A stretch of 64,000 nt of DNA from Methanogenium sp. S4BF (GCF_029633965.1 NZ_CP091277.1:62001-126000), one strand, 5' to 3'; shown: positions 8,172 to 17,332, counted from the first letter of the stretch. Translations and numbers: made by a program. The notes: generated from the sequence alone by a model not told the origin.

Positions 8172-8726
8172 TTACTGTCCCTCCTTTACGAGTTCATAGG
8201 CGCGGCGTGCTGCTGCGATATTCTTCTCAGCAAGGGAGCCGGAGAAGCGTTCGGAAAGTGCCTCCTCCAGTGCTTCCAGCCCGATTTCACCGGTAGCCGC
8301 GGCAAATGCACCCATGAGGGTGGTGTTTGTGATCGGCAGCCCGAGGATCTCAAGGGCAAGGGATGTTGCGTCGATAGCAATGAGTCTGACCCCGTCGGGG
8401 ACACCCGCGACGGTATCTTTCTCGGTATTGACAAGCGCAATGCCGCCTTTTTTCAGTCCACTGAAGACGTCGACATCGGCAATGAGCGAACTATCCTGCA
8501 CGACAATGTAGTCGGGTTCATATATCTGGCTGCGAAGGCGGATCTTCTCGTCACTGAAACGGACGAATGCCTGCACCGGTGCCCCTCGCCGTTCGACACC
8601 AAATGCGGGGAACGCCTGTGAATAGACGCCACTTTTGAAGGCAGCGGTTGCTATGAGCTCTGCTGCGGTCACAGACCCCTGCCCTCCTCTTCCATGAATG
8701 CGTAGTTCTCTCAAAAATATCCCCAT
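8172..8726 (-). CDS. porC: Pyruvate:ferredoxin oxidoreductase, gamma subunit
   Basis: Encodes the 184-residue gamma subunit, first gene of the por operon. The RELRIHGRGGQGSVTAAE motif at the N-terminus and the ERRGAPVQAFVR segment are diagnostic. Two starts are possible. ATG at 8726 gives MGIFLREL and lies about 25 nt after a TATA-like TTATCTATTAA (minus strand of about 8742-8752), suiting a leaderless mRNA. TTG at 8714 gives the more usual MRELRIHG and has GGGGAT just upstream. The same CTTATCTATT box is found before mch. Confidence 0.95.
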   Translation of the reverse strand: MGIFLRELRIHGRGGQGSVTAAELIATAAFKSGVYSQAFPAFGVERRGAPVQAFVRFSDEKIRLRSQIYEPDYIVVQDSSLIADVDVFSGLKKGGIALVNTEKDTVAGVPDGVRLIAIDATSLALEILGLPITNTTLMGAFAAATGEIGLEALEEALSERFSGSLAEKNIAAARRAYELVKEGQ

Positions 8727-9313
8727 ATAATCTTACATGATTAATAGATAAGAATTTTTGGCAGGGGCATGCCGGGTCTCCCCTCCAGACGAAAATTAAC
8801 TGCCGATTCTGCTTTATTTGTCGAAAAAGGATGAATGGCGTGGGGAAACACGCGAGAATTGAGGGGGTGGCGGGTGATGGTTTTGTGGGTGGTTCGTGGT
8901 GTGGTGTGGGTGTGATGCGGTCTGTTTTTTTGCAGAAGTGGACAGGAATAACCGGAACCTCCGTCAGAGCAGTGTCTTCAGGGCATTCCGGTGCAGGGGG
9001 ACTCCGGCGTGGTTTTGGTAATCCGGATGGCTCTGTGAAGAAGAGTGCTGTTCGTTTTTGCGGAGACCTTTAGCGCGGCATCCTTGCTGCCCGGTTGCGG
9101 ATTCAGCTGCATCTGGCTGCATCTAAATGGTCCCTGTGACTCTGGCAACCTGCTTTATGCTCCCCTGCATGCATTTTGTTCGTTCAGGGTCTTCCCGGAG
9201 CATGATGCAGGATGAGAGCACTATTCCGGATAAAAGGCTCTCGGAATGTGTGGCTCAGGAATTGTATGTATAATCGTGCAGAAATATTTGAATGAGGGTG
9301 ACGCCTCCCCCAT
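8727..9313. other. Long non-coding stretch between the por promoter and marker protein 12
   Basis: 587 bases without a gene I can support. The left end holds the por promoter (TATA near 8742-8752, minus strand). From about 8861 to 8930 the plus strand is almost entirely G and T with several GGG runs. GCTGCATCT is repeated in tandem near 9108-9127, and a 6-bp stem GAGAGC/GCTCTC lies near 9215-9243. An open frame at 8831-9073 has low-complexity, unfamiliar protein and weak start context, so it is not called. Confidence 0.5.
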
Positions 9314-10189
9314 TCACCGCACAACCCCAAGCCCCAGCACCGACTTCACCCCACCTTCAAACACATCCCGTGCAATCCGTGCACAGCCGCGGGCCGCCAC
9401 CCAGTCGTCGAAGATGGTCACCGGCGTTCTGATGAGGCGGGATACCTCCGCTGCGATGGCGGGTGCCTGTGATCCGGCAAGGGCCACCGGTGCGTCGGGG
9501 GCAAGCAGGCGCAGAGAGGCGCACTCCATTGCCGCCCAGAGGGCGAGGGTTGCCTCCTGCAGGTCATCGGGAGTGGTGTGGTGGACGCCTGCGTGGAGGA
9601 ATGCCTCGTTTGCCGTCTCCTCTCCCCGGTCAATCCGGCGTATCGCATCCACATCAAGGGCGCCGTGAGTGGTGCCCGGCGCAAAGACACAGGCATCAAA
9701 GGCACCGGCGATGGCCCCTTCGGTGACAAGCAGGCTCACGGTGTTGGAGCCTACATCTGAAACAATGAAGGTGTCGCCCAGCGCCTGCTGCACCGCGTAG
9801 GCGATGCCGAGCTTCTCAGGGCTTGTCTGGTGAGAGTATGCCTTGAACCGGGGGTCGGTGGGTGACCCGCGGTGGATGCCGGGAATGACCACTGCGGGAA
9901 TGCCGGATTTTGCAATCTCGTCATAGACACGGGTCCCGCCGCCGGTGTGTTTCCCGGCTCCTTCACGGGTGATGATGCCGCGGTTTTTAACCTTCCTGAT
10001 GTCGGTGATGGCGGTGATTGCATCTCCCATTGAGTAACAGACGGCAATACCCTCAATCTCCTCAACCGGGCAGATCTGTTCCAGTGCCGCAGTTGTGAAC
10101 CCGGTTGCCTTCTCACGGGGTATCCTGAATTCTGCAGTATCCGATGCAAACCGCAGTGCTGTTGTGCCGTGGTCGATGCCAATATACAT
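9314..10189 (-). CDS. Methanogenesis marker protein 12
   Basis: Encodes a 291-residue protein matching methanogenesis marker 12, a family confined to methanogens and related archaea whose role is not established. It opens with the actin-like ATPase phosphate-loop style MYIGIDHGTTALRF and has SDVGSNTVSLLVT, consistent with an ASKHA (sugar kinase/Hsp70) fold that binds nucleotide. Full length. It stands alone: 182 nt of intergenic DNA upstream and the long empty stretch downstream. Involvement in cofactor or enzyme maturation is only an inference from its distribution. Confidence 0.93.
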   Translation of the reverse strand: MYIGIDHGTTALRFASDTAEFRIPREKATGFTTAALEQICPVEEIEGIAVCYSMGDAITAITDIRKVKNRGIITREGAGKHTGGGTRVYDEIAKSGIPAVVIPGIHRGSPTDPRFKAYSHQTSPEKLGIAYAVQQALGDTFIVSDVGSNTVSLLVTEGAIAGAFDACVFAPGTTHGALDVDAIRRIDRGEETANEAFLHAGVHHTTPDDLQEATLALWAAMECASLRLLAPDAPVALAGSQAPAIAAEVSRLIRTPVTIFDDWVAARGCARIARDVFEGGVKSVLGLGVVR

Positions 10190-10347
10190 ATTTAACCTGT
10201 ATTAGTATCGGCAGACGGTATTATACGGTTTATTACTTGGTGCAGGGCAATGTCCGAAAGTGAGGCATATTTCCTTAGGACCCCAATCCCCTGCGGTATG
10301 CAAAAGAGGTAATTCTCTCTGTTGATTGTATTAATAAAGGGTAAATG

Positions 10348-10373
10348 GACAAAGAATCAGATTCTTCTTTGTC
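10348..10373 (-). terminator. 9-bp hairpin overlapping the stop of the KaiC-like gene
   Basis: GACAAAGAA (10348-10356) and TTCTTTGTC (10365-10373) form a perfect stem with an 8-nt loop. The stop codon of the minus-strand gene (10372-10374) lies at the edge of the stem. It may stop transcription or protect the mRNA end; no long T-run follows, so the role is uncertain. Confidence 0.45.
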
Positions 10374-10920
10374 ATCCCTCACTTTCGACAACCCCGTCCA
10401 CAAAACTCTCAAGCTGCATCAGAGTGGATGGCTCGATGCCTTTTTCCACTGCGAGAAAAACTCCCGATATGTCCAGTATCTTCAATTTACTGGTTATAAA
10501 GTGGATGAATTTAGTCAGGTTTGCAGACGAGATGTAGATGAGCATACTGTTGACGGAATCCAGAAGAACCCAGACCTTATTTCCATTAATGGTTTTCAGC
10601 AGCTCGGTGACCGCTATCCCCATATCGGTCAGATTTGAGGGATTGTTGACAAATGTACAGTTCACCGCGCCTTCGGACTCTTTTCCTATCGCATATTTGG
10701 TAATGGCGTCGATGAAATGGACATTGTCGAGGTTGATGCCGCCCTTTACGTAATCTTTTCGAAGCACATTGTAGGGGTCGTTTGTGGTGATGACAATTGT
10801 TGTAAACCCTTTTGCGGTAATCTCCTTTATAATCTCAATATTTTTCTTCCTGAGATTCCGTGGTTCTGAAAGTACAAGATAAATTGCCGCCTCACTGCTC
10901 TCATCAAAAGACAAATCCAT
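10372..10920 (-). CDS. KaiC/RecA-fold-like protein without a P-loop
   Basis: Encodes a 182-residue cytoplasmic protein. Alternating strand/helix pattern and a Walker B-like strand, VWVLLDSVNSML, around residues 116-127 recall KaiC/RecA-type folds, but there is no GxxGxGK(S/T) P-loop. The N-terminal YLVLSEPRNLRKKN stretch stands where a P-loop would lie. Such degenerate KaiC-like proteins accompany PAS proteins in methanogenic and halophilic archaea. Here it begins six nucleotides after the PAS gene stop, so the two likely act together in signalling. ATP hydrolysis is unlikely; the function is unknown. Confidence 0.7.
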   Translation of the reverse strand: MDLSFDESSEAAIYLVLSEPRNLRKKNIEIIKEITAKGFTTIVITTNDPYNVLRKDYVKGGINLDNVHFIDAITKYAIGKESEGAVNCTFVNNPSNLTDMGIAVTELLKTINGNKVWVLLDSVNSMLIYISSANLTKFIHFITSKLKILDISGVFLAVEKGIEPSTLMQLESFVDGVVESEG

Positions 10921-10926
10921 GCTCGC

Positions 10927-11991
10927 TTACTCCGATAAATATCTCTTTAGTTCGGGAGGCATATCTTCAAAAGCAAGACTTACCGCTTTGTTCAGTTCAT
11001 AGAGGTTTTCAATAATCTTTTCTGCATTTTTTGTCTGAATTTTGATCTGCAGGATCAGGTCATCCGTTGTACACTCATCGTTCTCCAGCCGAGTGATTAT
11101 TTCATCCATATTGTTCTTTATAACTTCGACGGGATTTTTCAGCCTCATCGCAGATTCGCCGATATACTCAATAATCTCGGCATGCAGTTTTTTCTCTTTG
11201 GTGATGTCGCGTCCAATAAGGATAAACCCGAGCGTCTTTCCTTCATCGCTGTCCAGCTCACGGGTATTCCATGATATTATCTTTTCGTGCCCGTCTTTGG
11301 TATGTATTCTGCTCTCAAAATTCTCAAGATCTTTTGTGCGGGAGATGATGTCGATGATCTTCGTTGTCACGTCTTTCCGGTATTCAGGGTCAGGGTAGAG
11401 CTTTTTCCAGATATCATTGCTGCCGGTGACCTCCTCTGCCGTGAATCCGCTAATCTCCTCTGCAGCGCTGTTCCAGACTTCAACGCGGGTTTCCGCATCA
11501 AGAAACGCAATCCAGACGTTTGCGTTCATTAAAAGCGTCCTGAATTTCTTCCCCAGTGAGACCACTTCGGTGATATCCCGCCCGATGGTAATATATCCGG
11601 TAATTTCACCGTCTTCTGCAAGGATCTCTCTGGTATTCCATGAGATCTCCTTCTGCTTCCCCCCTTTTGTATGGATGACGGTCTCAAAATTCTCCAGATT
11701 CTGCCGGTTTTGAATGGCATCATCAATTTTTTGGGTAACCACTTCCCGGTATGGCGGGTCCGGATACAGTTTCTTCCAGACTTCTCTGCTTCCCCTGACT
11801 TCACTCTCTGTATATCCGCTTATATCTTCAGCCGCTTTATTCCAGACAATGACGCAGCCCTTTGGGTCAAGAAATGCAATCCATACATTGGCATTCATCA
11901 GCAGGGTTTCATAAAATCCGGCGGTTATTGATGCGTTTTCAAATGCAAATTGTGCCCGATTCTCATTTGAATGGTGATTGTGGTTGTGCAT
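10927..11991 (-). CDS. Tandem PAS-domain sensor protein without kinase domain
   Basis: Encodes 354 residues. Two PAS domains with PAC motifs occupy about residues 28-148 and 149-268; they are close copies, both with LLMNANVWIAFLD and a GRDIT end, so they arose by internal duplication. The last 85 residues form a long helical region (YIGESAMRLKNPVEVI) like a histidine-kinase dimerisation helix, but no phosphoacceptor motif or HATPase domain follows. A TATA box near 12023-12036 and a TGAGGG ribosome binding site seven nucleotides before the ATG support this start. Probably an intracellular sensor or adaptor acting through the downstream KaiC-like protein. Confidence 0.85.
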   Translation of the reverse strand: MHNHNHHSNENRAQFAFENASITAGFYETLLMNANVWIAFLDPKGCVIVWNKAAEDISGYTESEVRGSREVWKKLYPDPPYREVVTQKIDDAIQNRQNLENFETVIHTKGGKQKEISWNTREILAEDGEITGYITIGRDITEVVSLGKKFRTLLMNANVWIAFLDAETRVEVWNSAAEEISGFTAEEVTGSNDIWKKLYPDPEYRKDVTTKIIDIISRTKDLENFESRIHTKDGHEKIISWNTRELDSDEGKTLGFILIGRDITKEKKLHAEIIEYIGESAMRLKNPVEVIKNNMDEIITRLENDECTTDDLILQIKIQTKNAEKIIENLYELNKAVSLAFEDMPPELKRYLSE

Positions 11992-12098
11992 CAGTGTGCC
12001 CTCATGGAAAAAAAGCAGGGACTCAATATATACTTATCTTACTGAAATCGGCACATATAGCGAAGAAAGGCGAGCGGTATGGAGTGTTCGTATCACGG

Positions 12099-12112
12099 TC
12101 TGAAAAAAAGAG
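12099..12112 (-). terminator. Poly-T terminator after upp
   Basis: Seven A at about 12103-12109 read as CTTTTTTTC on the minus strand roughly 25 nt after the upp stop, a likely end of the uraA-upp transcript. Confidence 0.6.
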
Positions 12113-12133
12113 GATTTTGGTAATCCGTTCTGA

Positions 12134-12763
12134 TTATTTCGTGCCGAAGAGGCGGTCGCCCGCATCGCCAAGACCGGGGATGATGTAGCCCTGTTCGTTC
12201 AGGTGGCTGTCAATCACCGCAGGAATGATGTCGACATCCGGGTGCTCCTCCTGCATCCGGCAGATACCCTCCGGCGCCGCGAGAATGCAGAGCACCTTTA
12301 TGTCCTTCACGCCTGCCTCCCTGAGCAGTGTGCATACCGCGGCAGTGGTGCCGCCGGTTGCAAGCATCGGGTCAAGGATGTAATTGCGCCGGTCCTGCAC
12401 GTCCTCAGCAAGCTTCGCATAATACTTCTTTGGCTGCAGGGTTGCCTCATCGCGGTAGTAGCCGATGTAGCTGATGCGTGCTGTTGGAATGACGGTCAAA
12501 AAACCCTCCTGCATCCCGATGCCCGCACGGAAGATAGGGACAATGGAGGGGTCTTTTTCCTCCACCGTCTGGACATCGATCGGAGTGCCCTGCCAGCCGG
12601 TCATGGTGGTCGTTGTCAGGGGGAGGTCCTTTGTTGCCTCATAAGCAAGGAATGTGGAGAGCTCGGTGACGATCTCCCGGAAATCCTTGGAGTTCGTTGC
12701 CGGGTCACGGAGCATCGTCACCTTGTGGCGGATTAAGGGGTGGGTGACCGGATAGACCGCCAT
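12134..12763 (-). CDS. upp: Uracil phosphoribosyltransferase
   Basis: Encodes about 209 residues that join uracil and PRPP to UMP for pyrimidine salvage. The PRPP-binding loop LDPMLATGGTTAAV and the uracil-binding C-terminus (YIIPGLGDAGDRLFGT) are plain. The ATG at 12763 is preferred because it lies one nucleotide after the uracil permease stop (TGATATG); an in-frame start at 12784 would overlap the permease. Encoded with its transporter, so uptake and capture of uracil are coupled. De novo pyrD and pyrK genes are at the other end of the window. Confidence 0.96.
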   Translation of the reverse strand: MAVYPVTHPLIRHKVTMLRDPATNSKDFREIVTELSTFLAYEATKDLPLTTTTMTGWQGTPIDVQTVEEKDPSIVPIFRAGIGMQEGFLTVIPTARISYIGYYRDEATLQPKKYYAKLAEDVQDRRNYILDPMLATGGTTAAVCTLLREAGVKDIKVLCILAAPEGICRMQEEHPDVDIIPAVIDSHLNEQGYIIPGLGDAGDRLFGTK

Positions 12764-12764
12764 A

Positions 12765-14021
12765 TCAGAAGTCCACCTCGACAACCGGCTCCTCTCCCTT
12801 CTTTGGTTCAGGGATGATGAGGTTTAACGCCACACCGATGATTGCTGCAAGGCCGATGCCTGCAAGCTGGAAATCACCGATTGGAATGAACAGCCCGCCG
12901 ATACCGGAGACGAGCACCACAGCAAGGATGGCGAGGTTCTTCGGGACGGTGAGGTCAACCTGATTTTTCACCATCTGTTCGATACCCAGGCTTGCAATCA
13001 GGCCGAAGAGGAGAATCAGGACGCCGCCCATCACCGGTCCGGGGATGGTGCTGAGGAATGCACCGATCTTGCCGATGAATGCAAAGCATATTGCAAAGAC
13101 TGCACCGAAGGTCATCACCAGCGGGTTGAAGTGGCCGGTCAGTTTGACAGCGCCTGTCACTTCAGAGTAGGTTGTGTTGGGGGGGCCGCCCACCATGGAT
13201 GCAAAAAACGTTGCAACACCGTCTCCTAAGAGAGTGCGGTGGACACCCGGGTCTTTCAGGTAGTCTTTGCCGGTTACCGAGCTGATGGTGAGGATGTCGC
13301 CAAAGTGCTCAATTGCCGGTGCAATGGCGACCGGGATGATGAAGAGGACTGCTGCGAGGTTCCACTCGGGGAAGACAAAGTTCGGTGCCGCCACCCATGC
13401 GGCAGTGGAGAGGGGTGCGAAGTTGACCACACCGAGGGCAATCGATGCAATATATCCGACAGCAATACCGCAGAGAATCGGGATGAGTTTGAGCCATCCT
13501 TTTGCAAAGAGGAAGATGACCATCGTTGTCACGAGTGATATGCCGGCGATGATGAGTGCTGTCTCCACAGGGATTACCTGTGTGTCGCCGGCCATGCCGA
13601 GCGCCATGGAGACTGCGACCGGTGCAAGGGAGAGACCGATGACAGCGATAACAGGACCTACCACAATCGGCGGGAATACCCGGGTGATGACTCCCACACC
13701 GAAGTAGCGCACACACAGACTGAGAAGGACATAAAAAAGACCTGCACAGGCAAGACCGCAGAGCGTCGAGGGGATACCCCATGTTGCGATTCCAAACGTG
13801 ATTGCCGGAATAAACGCAAAGGACGATGCCAGAAATATCGGCACTTTAAACCGGGTAATCACCTGAAAGATGAGGGTTCCCACACCAGCCGTGAAGAGCG
13901 CAACACCGGGGTCAAGCCCGGTTAAAAGGGGCACCAGCACGAGTGAGCCGAATGCCACAAAAATAATCTGGAGGCCGCCAAAGACCTCCTTGATTCCAAA
14001 TTCACCAATTCCAATATTCAT
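12765..14021 (-). CDS. uraA: Uracil permease (NCS2 family)
   Basis: Encodes a 418-residue nucleobase:cation symporter-2 protein with about 12-14 membrane helices. Family marks include the TYSEVTGAV segment after GGPPNTT, the GVATFFASMVGG loop and the EHFGDI motif containing a substrate-contact glutamate. It imports uracil across the cytoplasmic membrane and lies directly before upp in one operon. The promoter should be in 14022-14198, which divides it from the DUF368 gene transcribed in the same direction. Confidence 0.94.
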   Translation of the reverse strand: MNIGIGEFGIKEVFGGLQIIFVAFGSLVLVPLLTGLDPGVALFTAGVGTLIFQVITRFKVPIFLASSFAFIPAITFGIATWGIPSTLCGLACAGLFYVLLSLCVRYFGVGVITRVFPPIVVGPVIAVIGLSLAPVAVSMALGMAGDTQVIPVETALIIAGISLVTTMVIFLFAKGWLKLIPILCGIAVGYIASIALGVVNFAPLSTAAWVAAPNFVFPEWNLAAVLFIIPVAIAPAIEHFGDILTISSVTGKDYLKDPGVHRTLLGDGVATFFASMVGGPPNTTYSEVTGAVKLTGHFNPLVMTFGAVFAICFAFIGKIGAFLSTIPGPVMGGVLILLFGLIASLGIEQMVKNQVDLTVPKNLAILAVVLVSGIGGLFIPIGDFQLAGIGLAAIIGVALNLIIPEPKKGEEPVVEVDF

Positions 14022-14198
14022 TCTTTCAATCCCTGAAAGTCAATCATCATTGAGGCATGATGTCGTAAAAAAGTGGATGCTAATGATATTATAGATAATC
14101 TGTTGATGCCTGCCTGTTATGTCGGGGAACAGCTATTTAATCCATTTATACGGGTGAGATGAGATGTGCCGGGGTATTTTAACCCCCATCCGTCTCAG

Positions 14199-15071
14199 TT
14201 AATGGAGAGAGGCTGCCATCCGCCGTTTTGCATACTCCATCAGTCCGATAAGCGCTATCCCTGCAACGGTGAAGAGGATGGCGGATATCCCGAATCCCCC
14301 TTCCTGCATGATGATGCCTGCAAGCATCCGGGTGGACCCAAGCATAAGACCGGTGAGAAACGCAAGCATTACCGCGTGATGTGTGCGCAGGAGATACTGC
14401 AGTGTCCGGGAGAAGGCGAGCAGCCCGATGATCCCGCCGGTCATATAGGTGATGAGCTCCGGAAGGGCGAGGGTGTGGACGGCATTCAGGAGATACTCAT
14501 ACTGGTTGAAGAGGAGGGTGATGTATGCACCCGATATGCCGGGGAGGATCATCGCGCAGAGAGCGATGGCACCGGTAATGAAGAGCACGGGGAGGGAGTG
14601 GCCGAGGGATGTGGGGTTTAGCCCTGCGATGACAAATCCTACGGCAAATCCGGCGATGAGAAATACGATGATGTCTGCTCCCCGACGGCTGACCTCTGCA
14701 AATATGAGCACCGAGGATGCAAGGATGATTCCAAAGAAGAGTGCATAGGTCTCAACAGCGTATCCGTTCAGAAGGAAGAGAATGATCCGGGACATGATGA
14801 GGGCCGCCACCCCGATGCCTGCGACGAGTGAGCCCATAAAGAGCGGATCAACAGCTCGCACGCCGTCCAGAAATGCTTTTTTGTCTCCCCGGATGAGGTG
14901 CTGCAGGGTATGGATATGGATATTGCCGATGGCATTGACGAGCCGTTCGTAGATGCCGGTGATCAGTGCCATCGTCCCGCCGGAGACGCCGGGGATGATG
15001 TCTGCAGCACCCATCACCATTCCTTTGAGAAATATGAAGATATATTCACGGCTTATAGGGTCAGGAGTCAC
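14199..15071 (-). CDS. DUF368 family polyprenyl-phosphate transporter-like membrane protein
   Basis: Encodes a 290-residue polytopic protein with about 8 helices. The family signature is at the N-terminus: GMVMGAADIIPGVSGGTMAL near residues 17-36, with a second related repeat MILPGISGAYITLLF near residue 164, which shows the inverted-repeat design. Bacterial DUF368 proteins (PopT) recycle undecaprenyl phosphate; an archaeal member could flip dolichyl phosphate used in glycan assembly, which is an inference. It is divergent from the sugar epimerase at 15129, and the short shared region holds both promoters. Confidence 0.88.
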   Translation of the reverse strand: MTPDPISREYIFIFLKGMVMGAADIIPGVSGGTMALITGIYERLVNAIGNIHIHTLQHLIRGDKKAFLDGVRAVDPLFMGSLVAGIGVAALIMSRIILFLLNGYAVETYALFFGIILASSVLIFAEVSRRGADIIVFLIAGFAVGFVIAGLNPTSLGHSLPVLFITGAIALCAMILPGISGAYITLLFNQYEYLLNAVHTLALPELITYMTGGIIGLLAFSRTLQYLLRTHHAVMLAFLTGLMLGSTRMLAGIIMQEGGFGISAILFTVAGIALIGLMEYAKRRMAASLH

Positions 15072-15128
15072 ACTATTCTATGTGAAAAGAGAGTTTTTAA
15101 TGGTATAGCAGACGATAGTTCGTCAGCT

Positions 15129-16079
15129 ATGAAATCGATCATCACCGGCGGTGCCGGGTTTATCGGCTCCCATCTGGCAGATGCACTGGTCGCCCGGGGG
15201 GACGAGGTCATTGTCATCGACAATCTTTCAACCGGGACAGCTGACCATCTTTCCGGACATATTGCAGCAGACTCCCTGTTGCTTCTGACAGACGACCTCC
15301 TTGAAGACGGCTGGCAGGATGCGTTTGCAGGAGCACAGCGGGTGTACCATGTCGCAGCAGATCCTGATGTGCGGGCAAGCGCAGGGGCGGCATACGAGGT
15401 ATACCGGCAGAATACCGAGGCTACGATGCGGGTTCTGGAGGCGATGCGGTTGTATGAGGTGCCGGAGCTGGTCTTCACCTCAACGTCGACCGTCTATGGC
15501 GAGGCATCGGTCATCCCGACACCGGAAGACTATGCACCGATGGTTCCCATATCCATCTATGCCGCCACCAAACTGGCTGACGAGGCGATGATCTCCGCCT
15601 ATGCAGCCACATACGGCATGAAGGCGTGGGTCTTCCGGTTCGCAAACATCATCGGCGAACGCAGCAACCACGGGGTCATCTGGGACTTTATGCACAAGCT
15701 CAGGGATAATCCTCTTGAACTTGAGATCCTCGGGGACGGGAAGCAGACCAAGTCATACCTTGAAGTCAGCGCCTGTATCGGGGGTATCCTGTATGCGGCC
15801 GATCACTCGGATGATACCTTCAACTTCTATAATGTCGGGTCCGAGGACTGGATCAGTGTCACCGATATTGCCGATATCATCGTGGAGGAGATGGGTCTTG
15901 CCGATGTCACCTACCGCTTTACCGGTGGCGACCGCGGCTGGGTGGGCGATGTGCCGAAGATGCAGCTGGGTGTGGAAAAGATGAAGGCGCTCGGCTGGGT
16001 GCCTCCCGTGACATCTGCAGAGTCCGTGCGCACCGCTGTCCGTGCCCTGCTGCAGGAGATGACATCGTCCACCCCCTGA
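15129..16079 (+). CDS. NAD-dependent nucleotide-sugar epimerase/dehydratase
   Basis: Encodes 316 residues of an extended short-chain dehydrogenase. The Rossmann start TGGAGFIGSHLADAL, the VIDNLSTG NAD-contact strand, catalytic STSTVYG and YAATKLADE (YxxxK) motifs are all present. It most resembles UDP-glucose/UDP-GlcNAc 4-epimerases, making sugar donors for surface glycans. The ATG at 15129 is the family start; the frame stays open upstream but has no support. TTTTTAATGG about 30 nt before it may be the TATA box. The facing DUF368 gene hints at a joint role in glycan precursor supply. Confidence 0.92.
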   Translation: MKSIITGGAGFIGSHLADALVARGDEVIVIDNLSTGTADHLSGHIAADSLLLLTDDLLEDGWQDAFAGAQRVYHVAADPDVRASAGAAYEVYRQNTEATMRVLEAMRLYEVPELVFTSTSTVYGEASVIPTPEDYAPMVPISIYAATKLADEAMISAYAATYGMKAWVFRFANIIGERSNHGVIWDFMHKLRDNPLELEILGDGKQTKSYLEVSACIGGILYAADHSDDTFNFYNVGSEDWISVTDIADIIVEEMGLADVTYRFTGGDRGWVGDVPKMQLGVEKMKALGWVPPVTSAESVRTAVRALLQEMTSSTP

Positions 16080-16171
16080 GCCTGCGGTGACAGAGAATTT
16101 TTGTTCAGTAAGCACCGGAAGAATATCCGAAGAATATCAGAATACGAGTGGCATACCAGAGGAATTCCGAG

Positions 16172-17332
16172 ATGAAATACCTGATTATCCTTGGCGACGG
16201 GATGGCTGACTGGCCCTGTGAGGCACTGGGCAGCAAGACCCCGCTTGCATACGCTAATATCCCCAATATGGACCGGATTGCCCGCGAGGGGCGTTCCGGG
16301 ATGCTGAAGACAGTAAAAGACGGGTTTGAACCGGGCAGTGATATCGCAAATCTCTCTGTCCTGGGATATGATCCGGCACTGTACTATACCGGCAGAGGGC
16401 CCCTTGAGGCAGTCTCGATGGGGATTGATCTGGGTCCTGACGAGATTGCCTACCGCTGCAATCTGGTGACAGTGACGGACGGGGTGATGCGTGATTTCTC
16501 GGCGGGCCACATCTCATCGGAGGAGGGTGCCGCTTTACTGGCATCCCTTGATGCCGCACTGCCGGACGTGTCGCTCTACCCTGGCGTCTCATACCGCAAC
16601 CTGCTGGTGGTGCCCGGCGGGGCGGGTGCAGAGACGACCCCGCCGCATGACATTGTGGACGAGGAGATTGCAGAGTATCTGCCGAAAGGCGCAGATGCCC
16701 CCCTGCTTGCCGAATGTGTCCGGGTGAGCAGGGAGGTCTTTGCAGACCACCCGGTGAACCAAAAGCGCATTGCAGATGGCAAGGCGCCTGCAACCCGTAT
16801 CTGGCCGTGGTCCGGAGGGAAGAAGCCGCAGCTCCCGTCGTTTGAAGAGCGGTATGGTGTCCGCGGTGCGATGATCTCGGCGGTGGACCTGTTGAATGGC
16901 ATCGCCCGGTGTGCAGGCATGGATATCATTACCGTCCCCGGTGCAACCGGGTATCTTGATACGGATTACATGGCGAAGGCACGGTATGCGGTTGCGGCGC
17001 TGGAAACAGCAGACCTTGTGTATATGCATGTGGAGGCGCCTGATGAGGCTGGCCATCTCGGAAGCGCAGAAGAGAAGGTGCGTGCCATTGAACGGCTGGA
17101 CGAGGCGGTGGGCTATATCCTTGCGCATGTGGACGGGGTCATCGCCCTTTTGCCGGACCACCCGACGCCGCTTGCCCTGAAGACGCATACGAGCGATCCC
17201 GTGCCATTTGCGGTGATGGGGCTTGGCACGGATAATGTGGACTCCTATTCGGAAGAAGCGGCGGAAAAGGGTTCATTCGGGCTGATGGACGCGCTTGACT
17301 TTATTCCGATGCTGACGGCGAAACGCGAATAA
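16172..17332 (+). CDS. apgM: 2,3-Bisphosphoglycerate-independent phosphoglycerate mutase, archaeal type
   Basis: Encodes 386 residues of the alkaline-phosphatase superfamily enzyme that interconverts 3- and 2-phosphoglycerate in glycolysis and gluconeogenesis. The N-terminal LIILGDGMADWP metal-binding motif, the DIANLSVLGYDP serine region, and the late HVEAPDEAGH and LPDHPTPL metal-site motifs mark the family. The ATG at 16172 is chosen over a GTG at 16148 because GAGG lies about nine nucleotides before it and it gives the usual MKYLIIL start. Pyruvate made by Por in this window would feed this pathway. Confidence 0.95.
   Translation: MKYLIILGDGMADWPCEALGSKTPLAYANIPNMDRIAREGRSGMLKTVKDGFEPGSDIANLSVLGYDPALYYTGRGPLEAVSMGIDLGPDEIAYRCNLVTVTDGVMRDFSAGHISSEEGAALLASLDAALPDVSLYPGVSYRNLLVVPGGAGAETTPPHDIVDEEIAEYLPKGADAPLLAECVRVSREVFADHPVNQKRIADGKAPATRIWPWSGGKKPQLPSFEERYGVRGAMISAVDLLNGIARCAGMDIITVPGATGYLDTDYMAKARYAVAALETADLVYMHVEAPDEAGHLGSAEEKVRAIERLDEAVGYILAHVDGVIALLPDHPTPLALKTHTSDPVPFAVMGLGTDNVDSYSEEAAEKGSFGLMDALDFIPMLTAKRE

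Noticed and set aside
8831-9073. 80-codon open frame in the por/marker 12 gap
   Set aside because: Low-complexity Gly/Val/Ser sequence, no recognisable domain, poor start context.
14898-15128. 77-codon upstream extension of the epimerase
   Set aside because: The Rossmann motif begins directly after ATG 15129; the extension overlaps the divergent DUF368 gene and its promoter.
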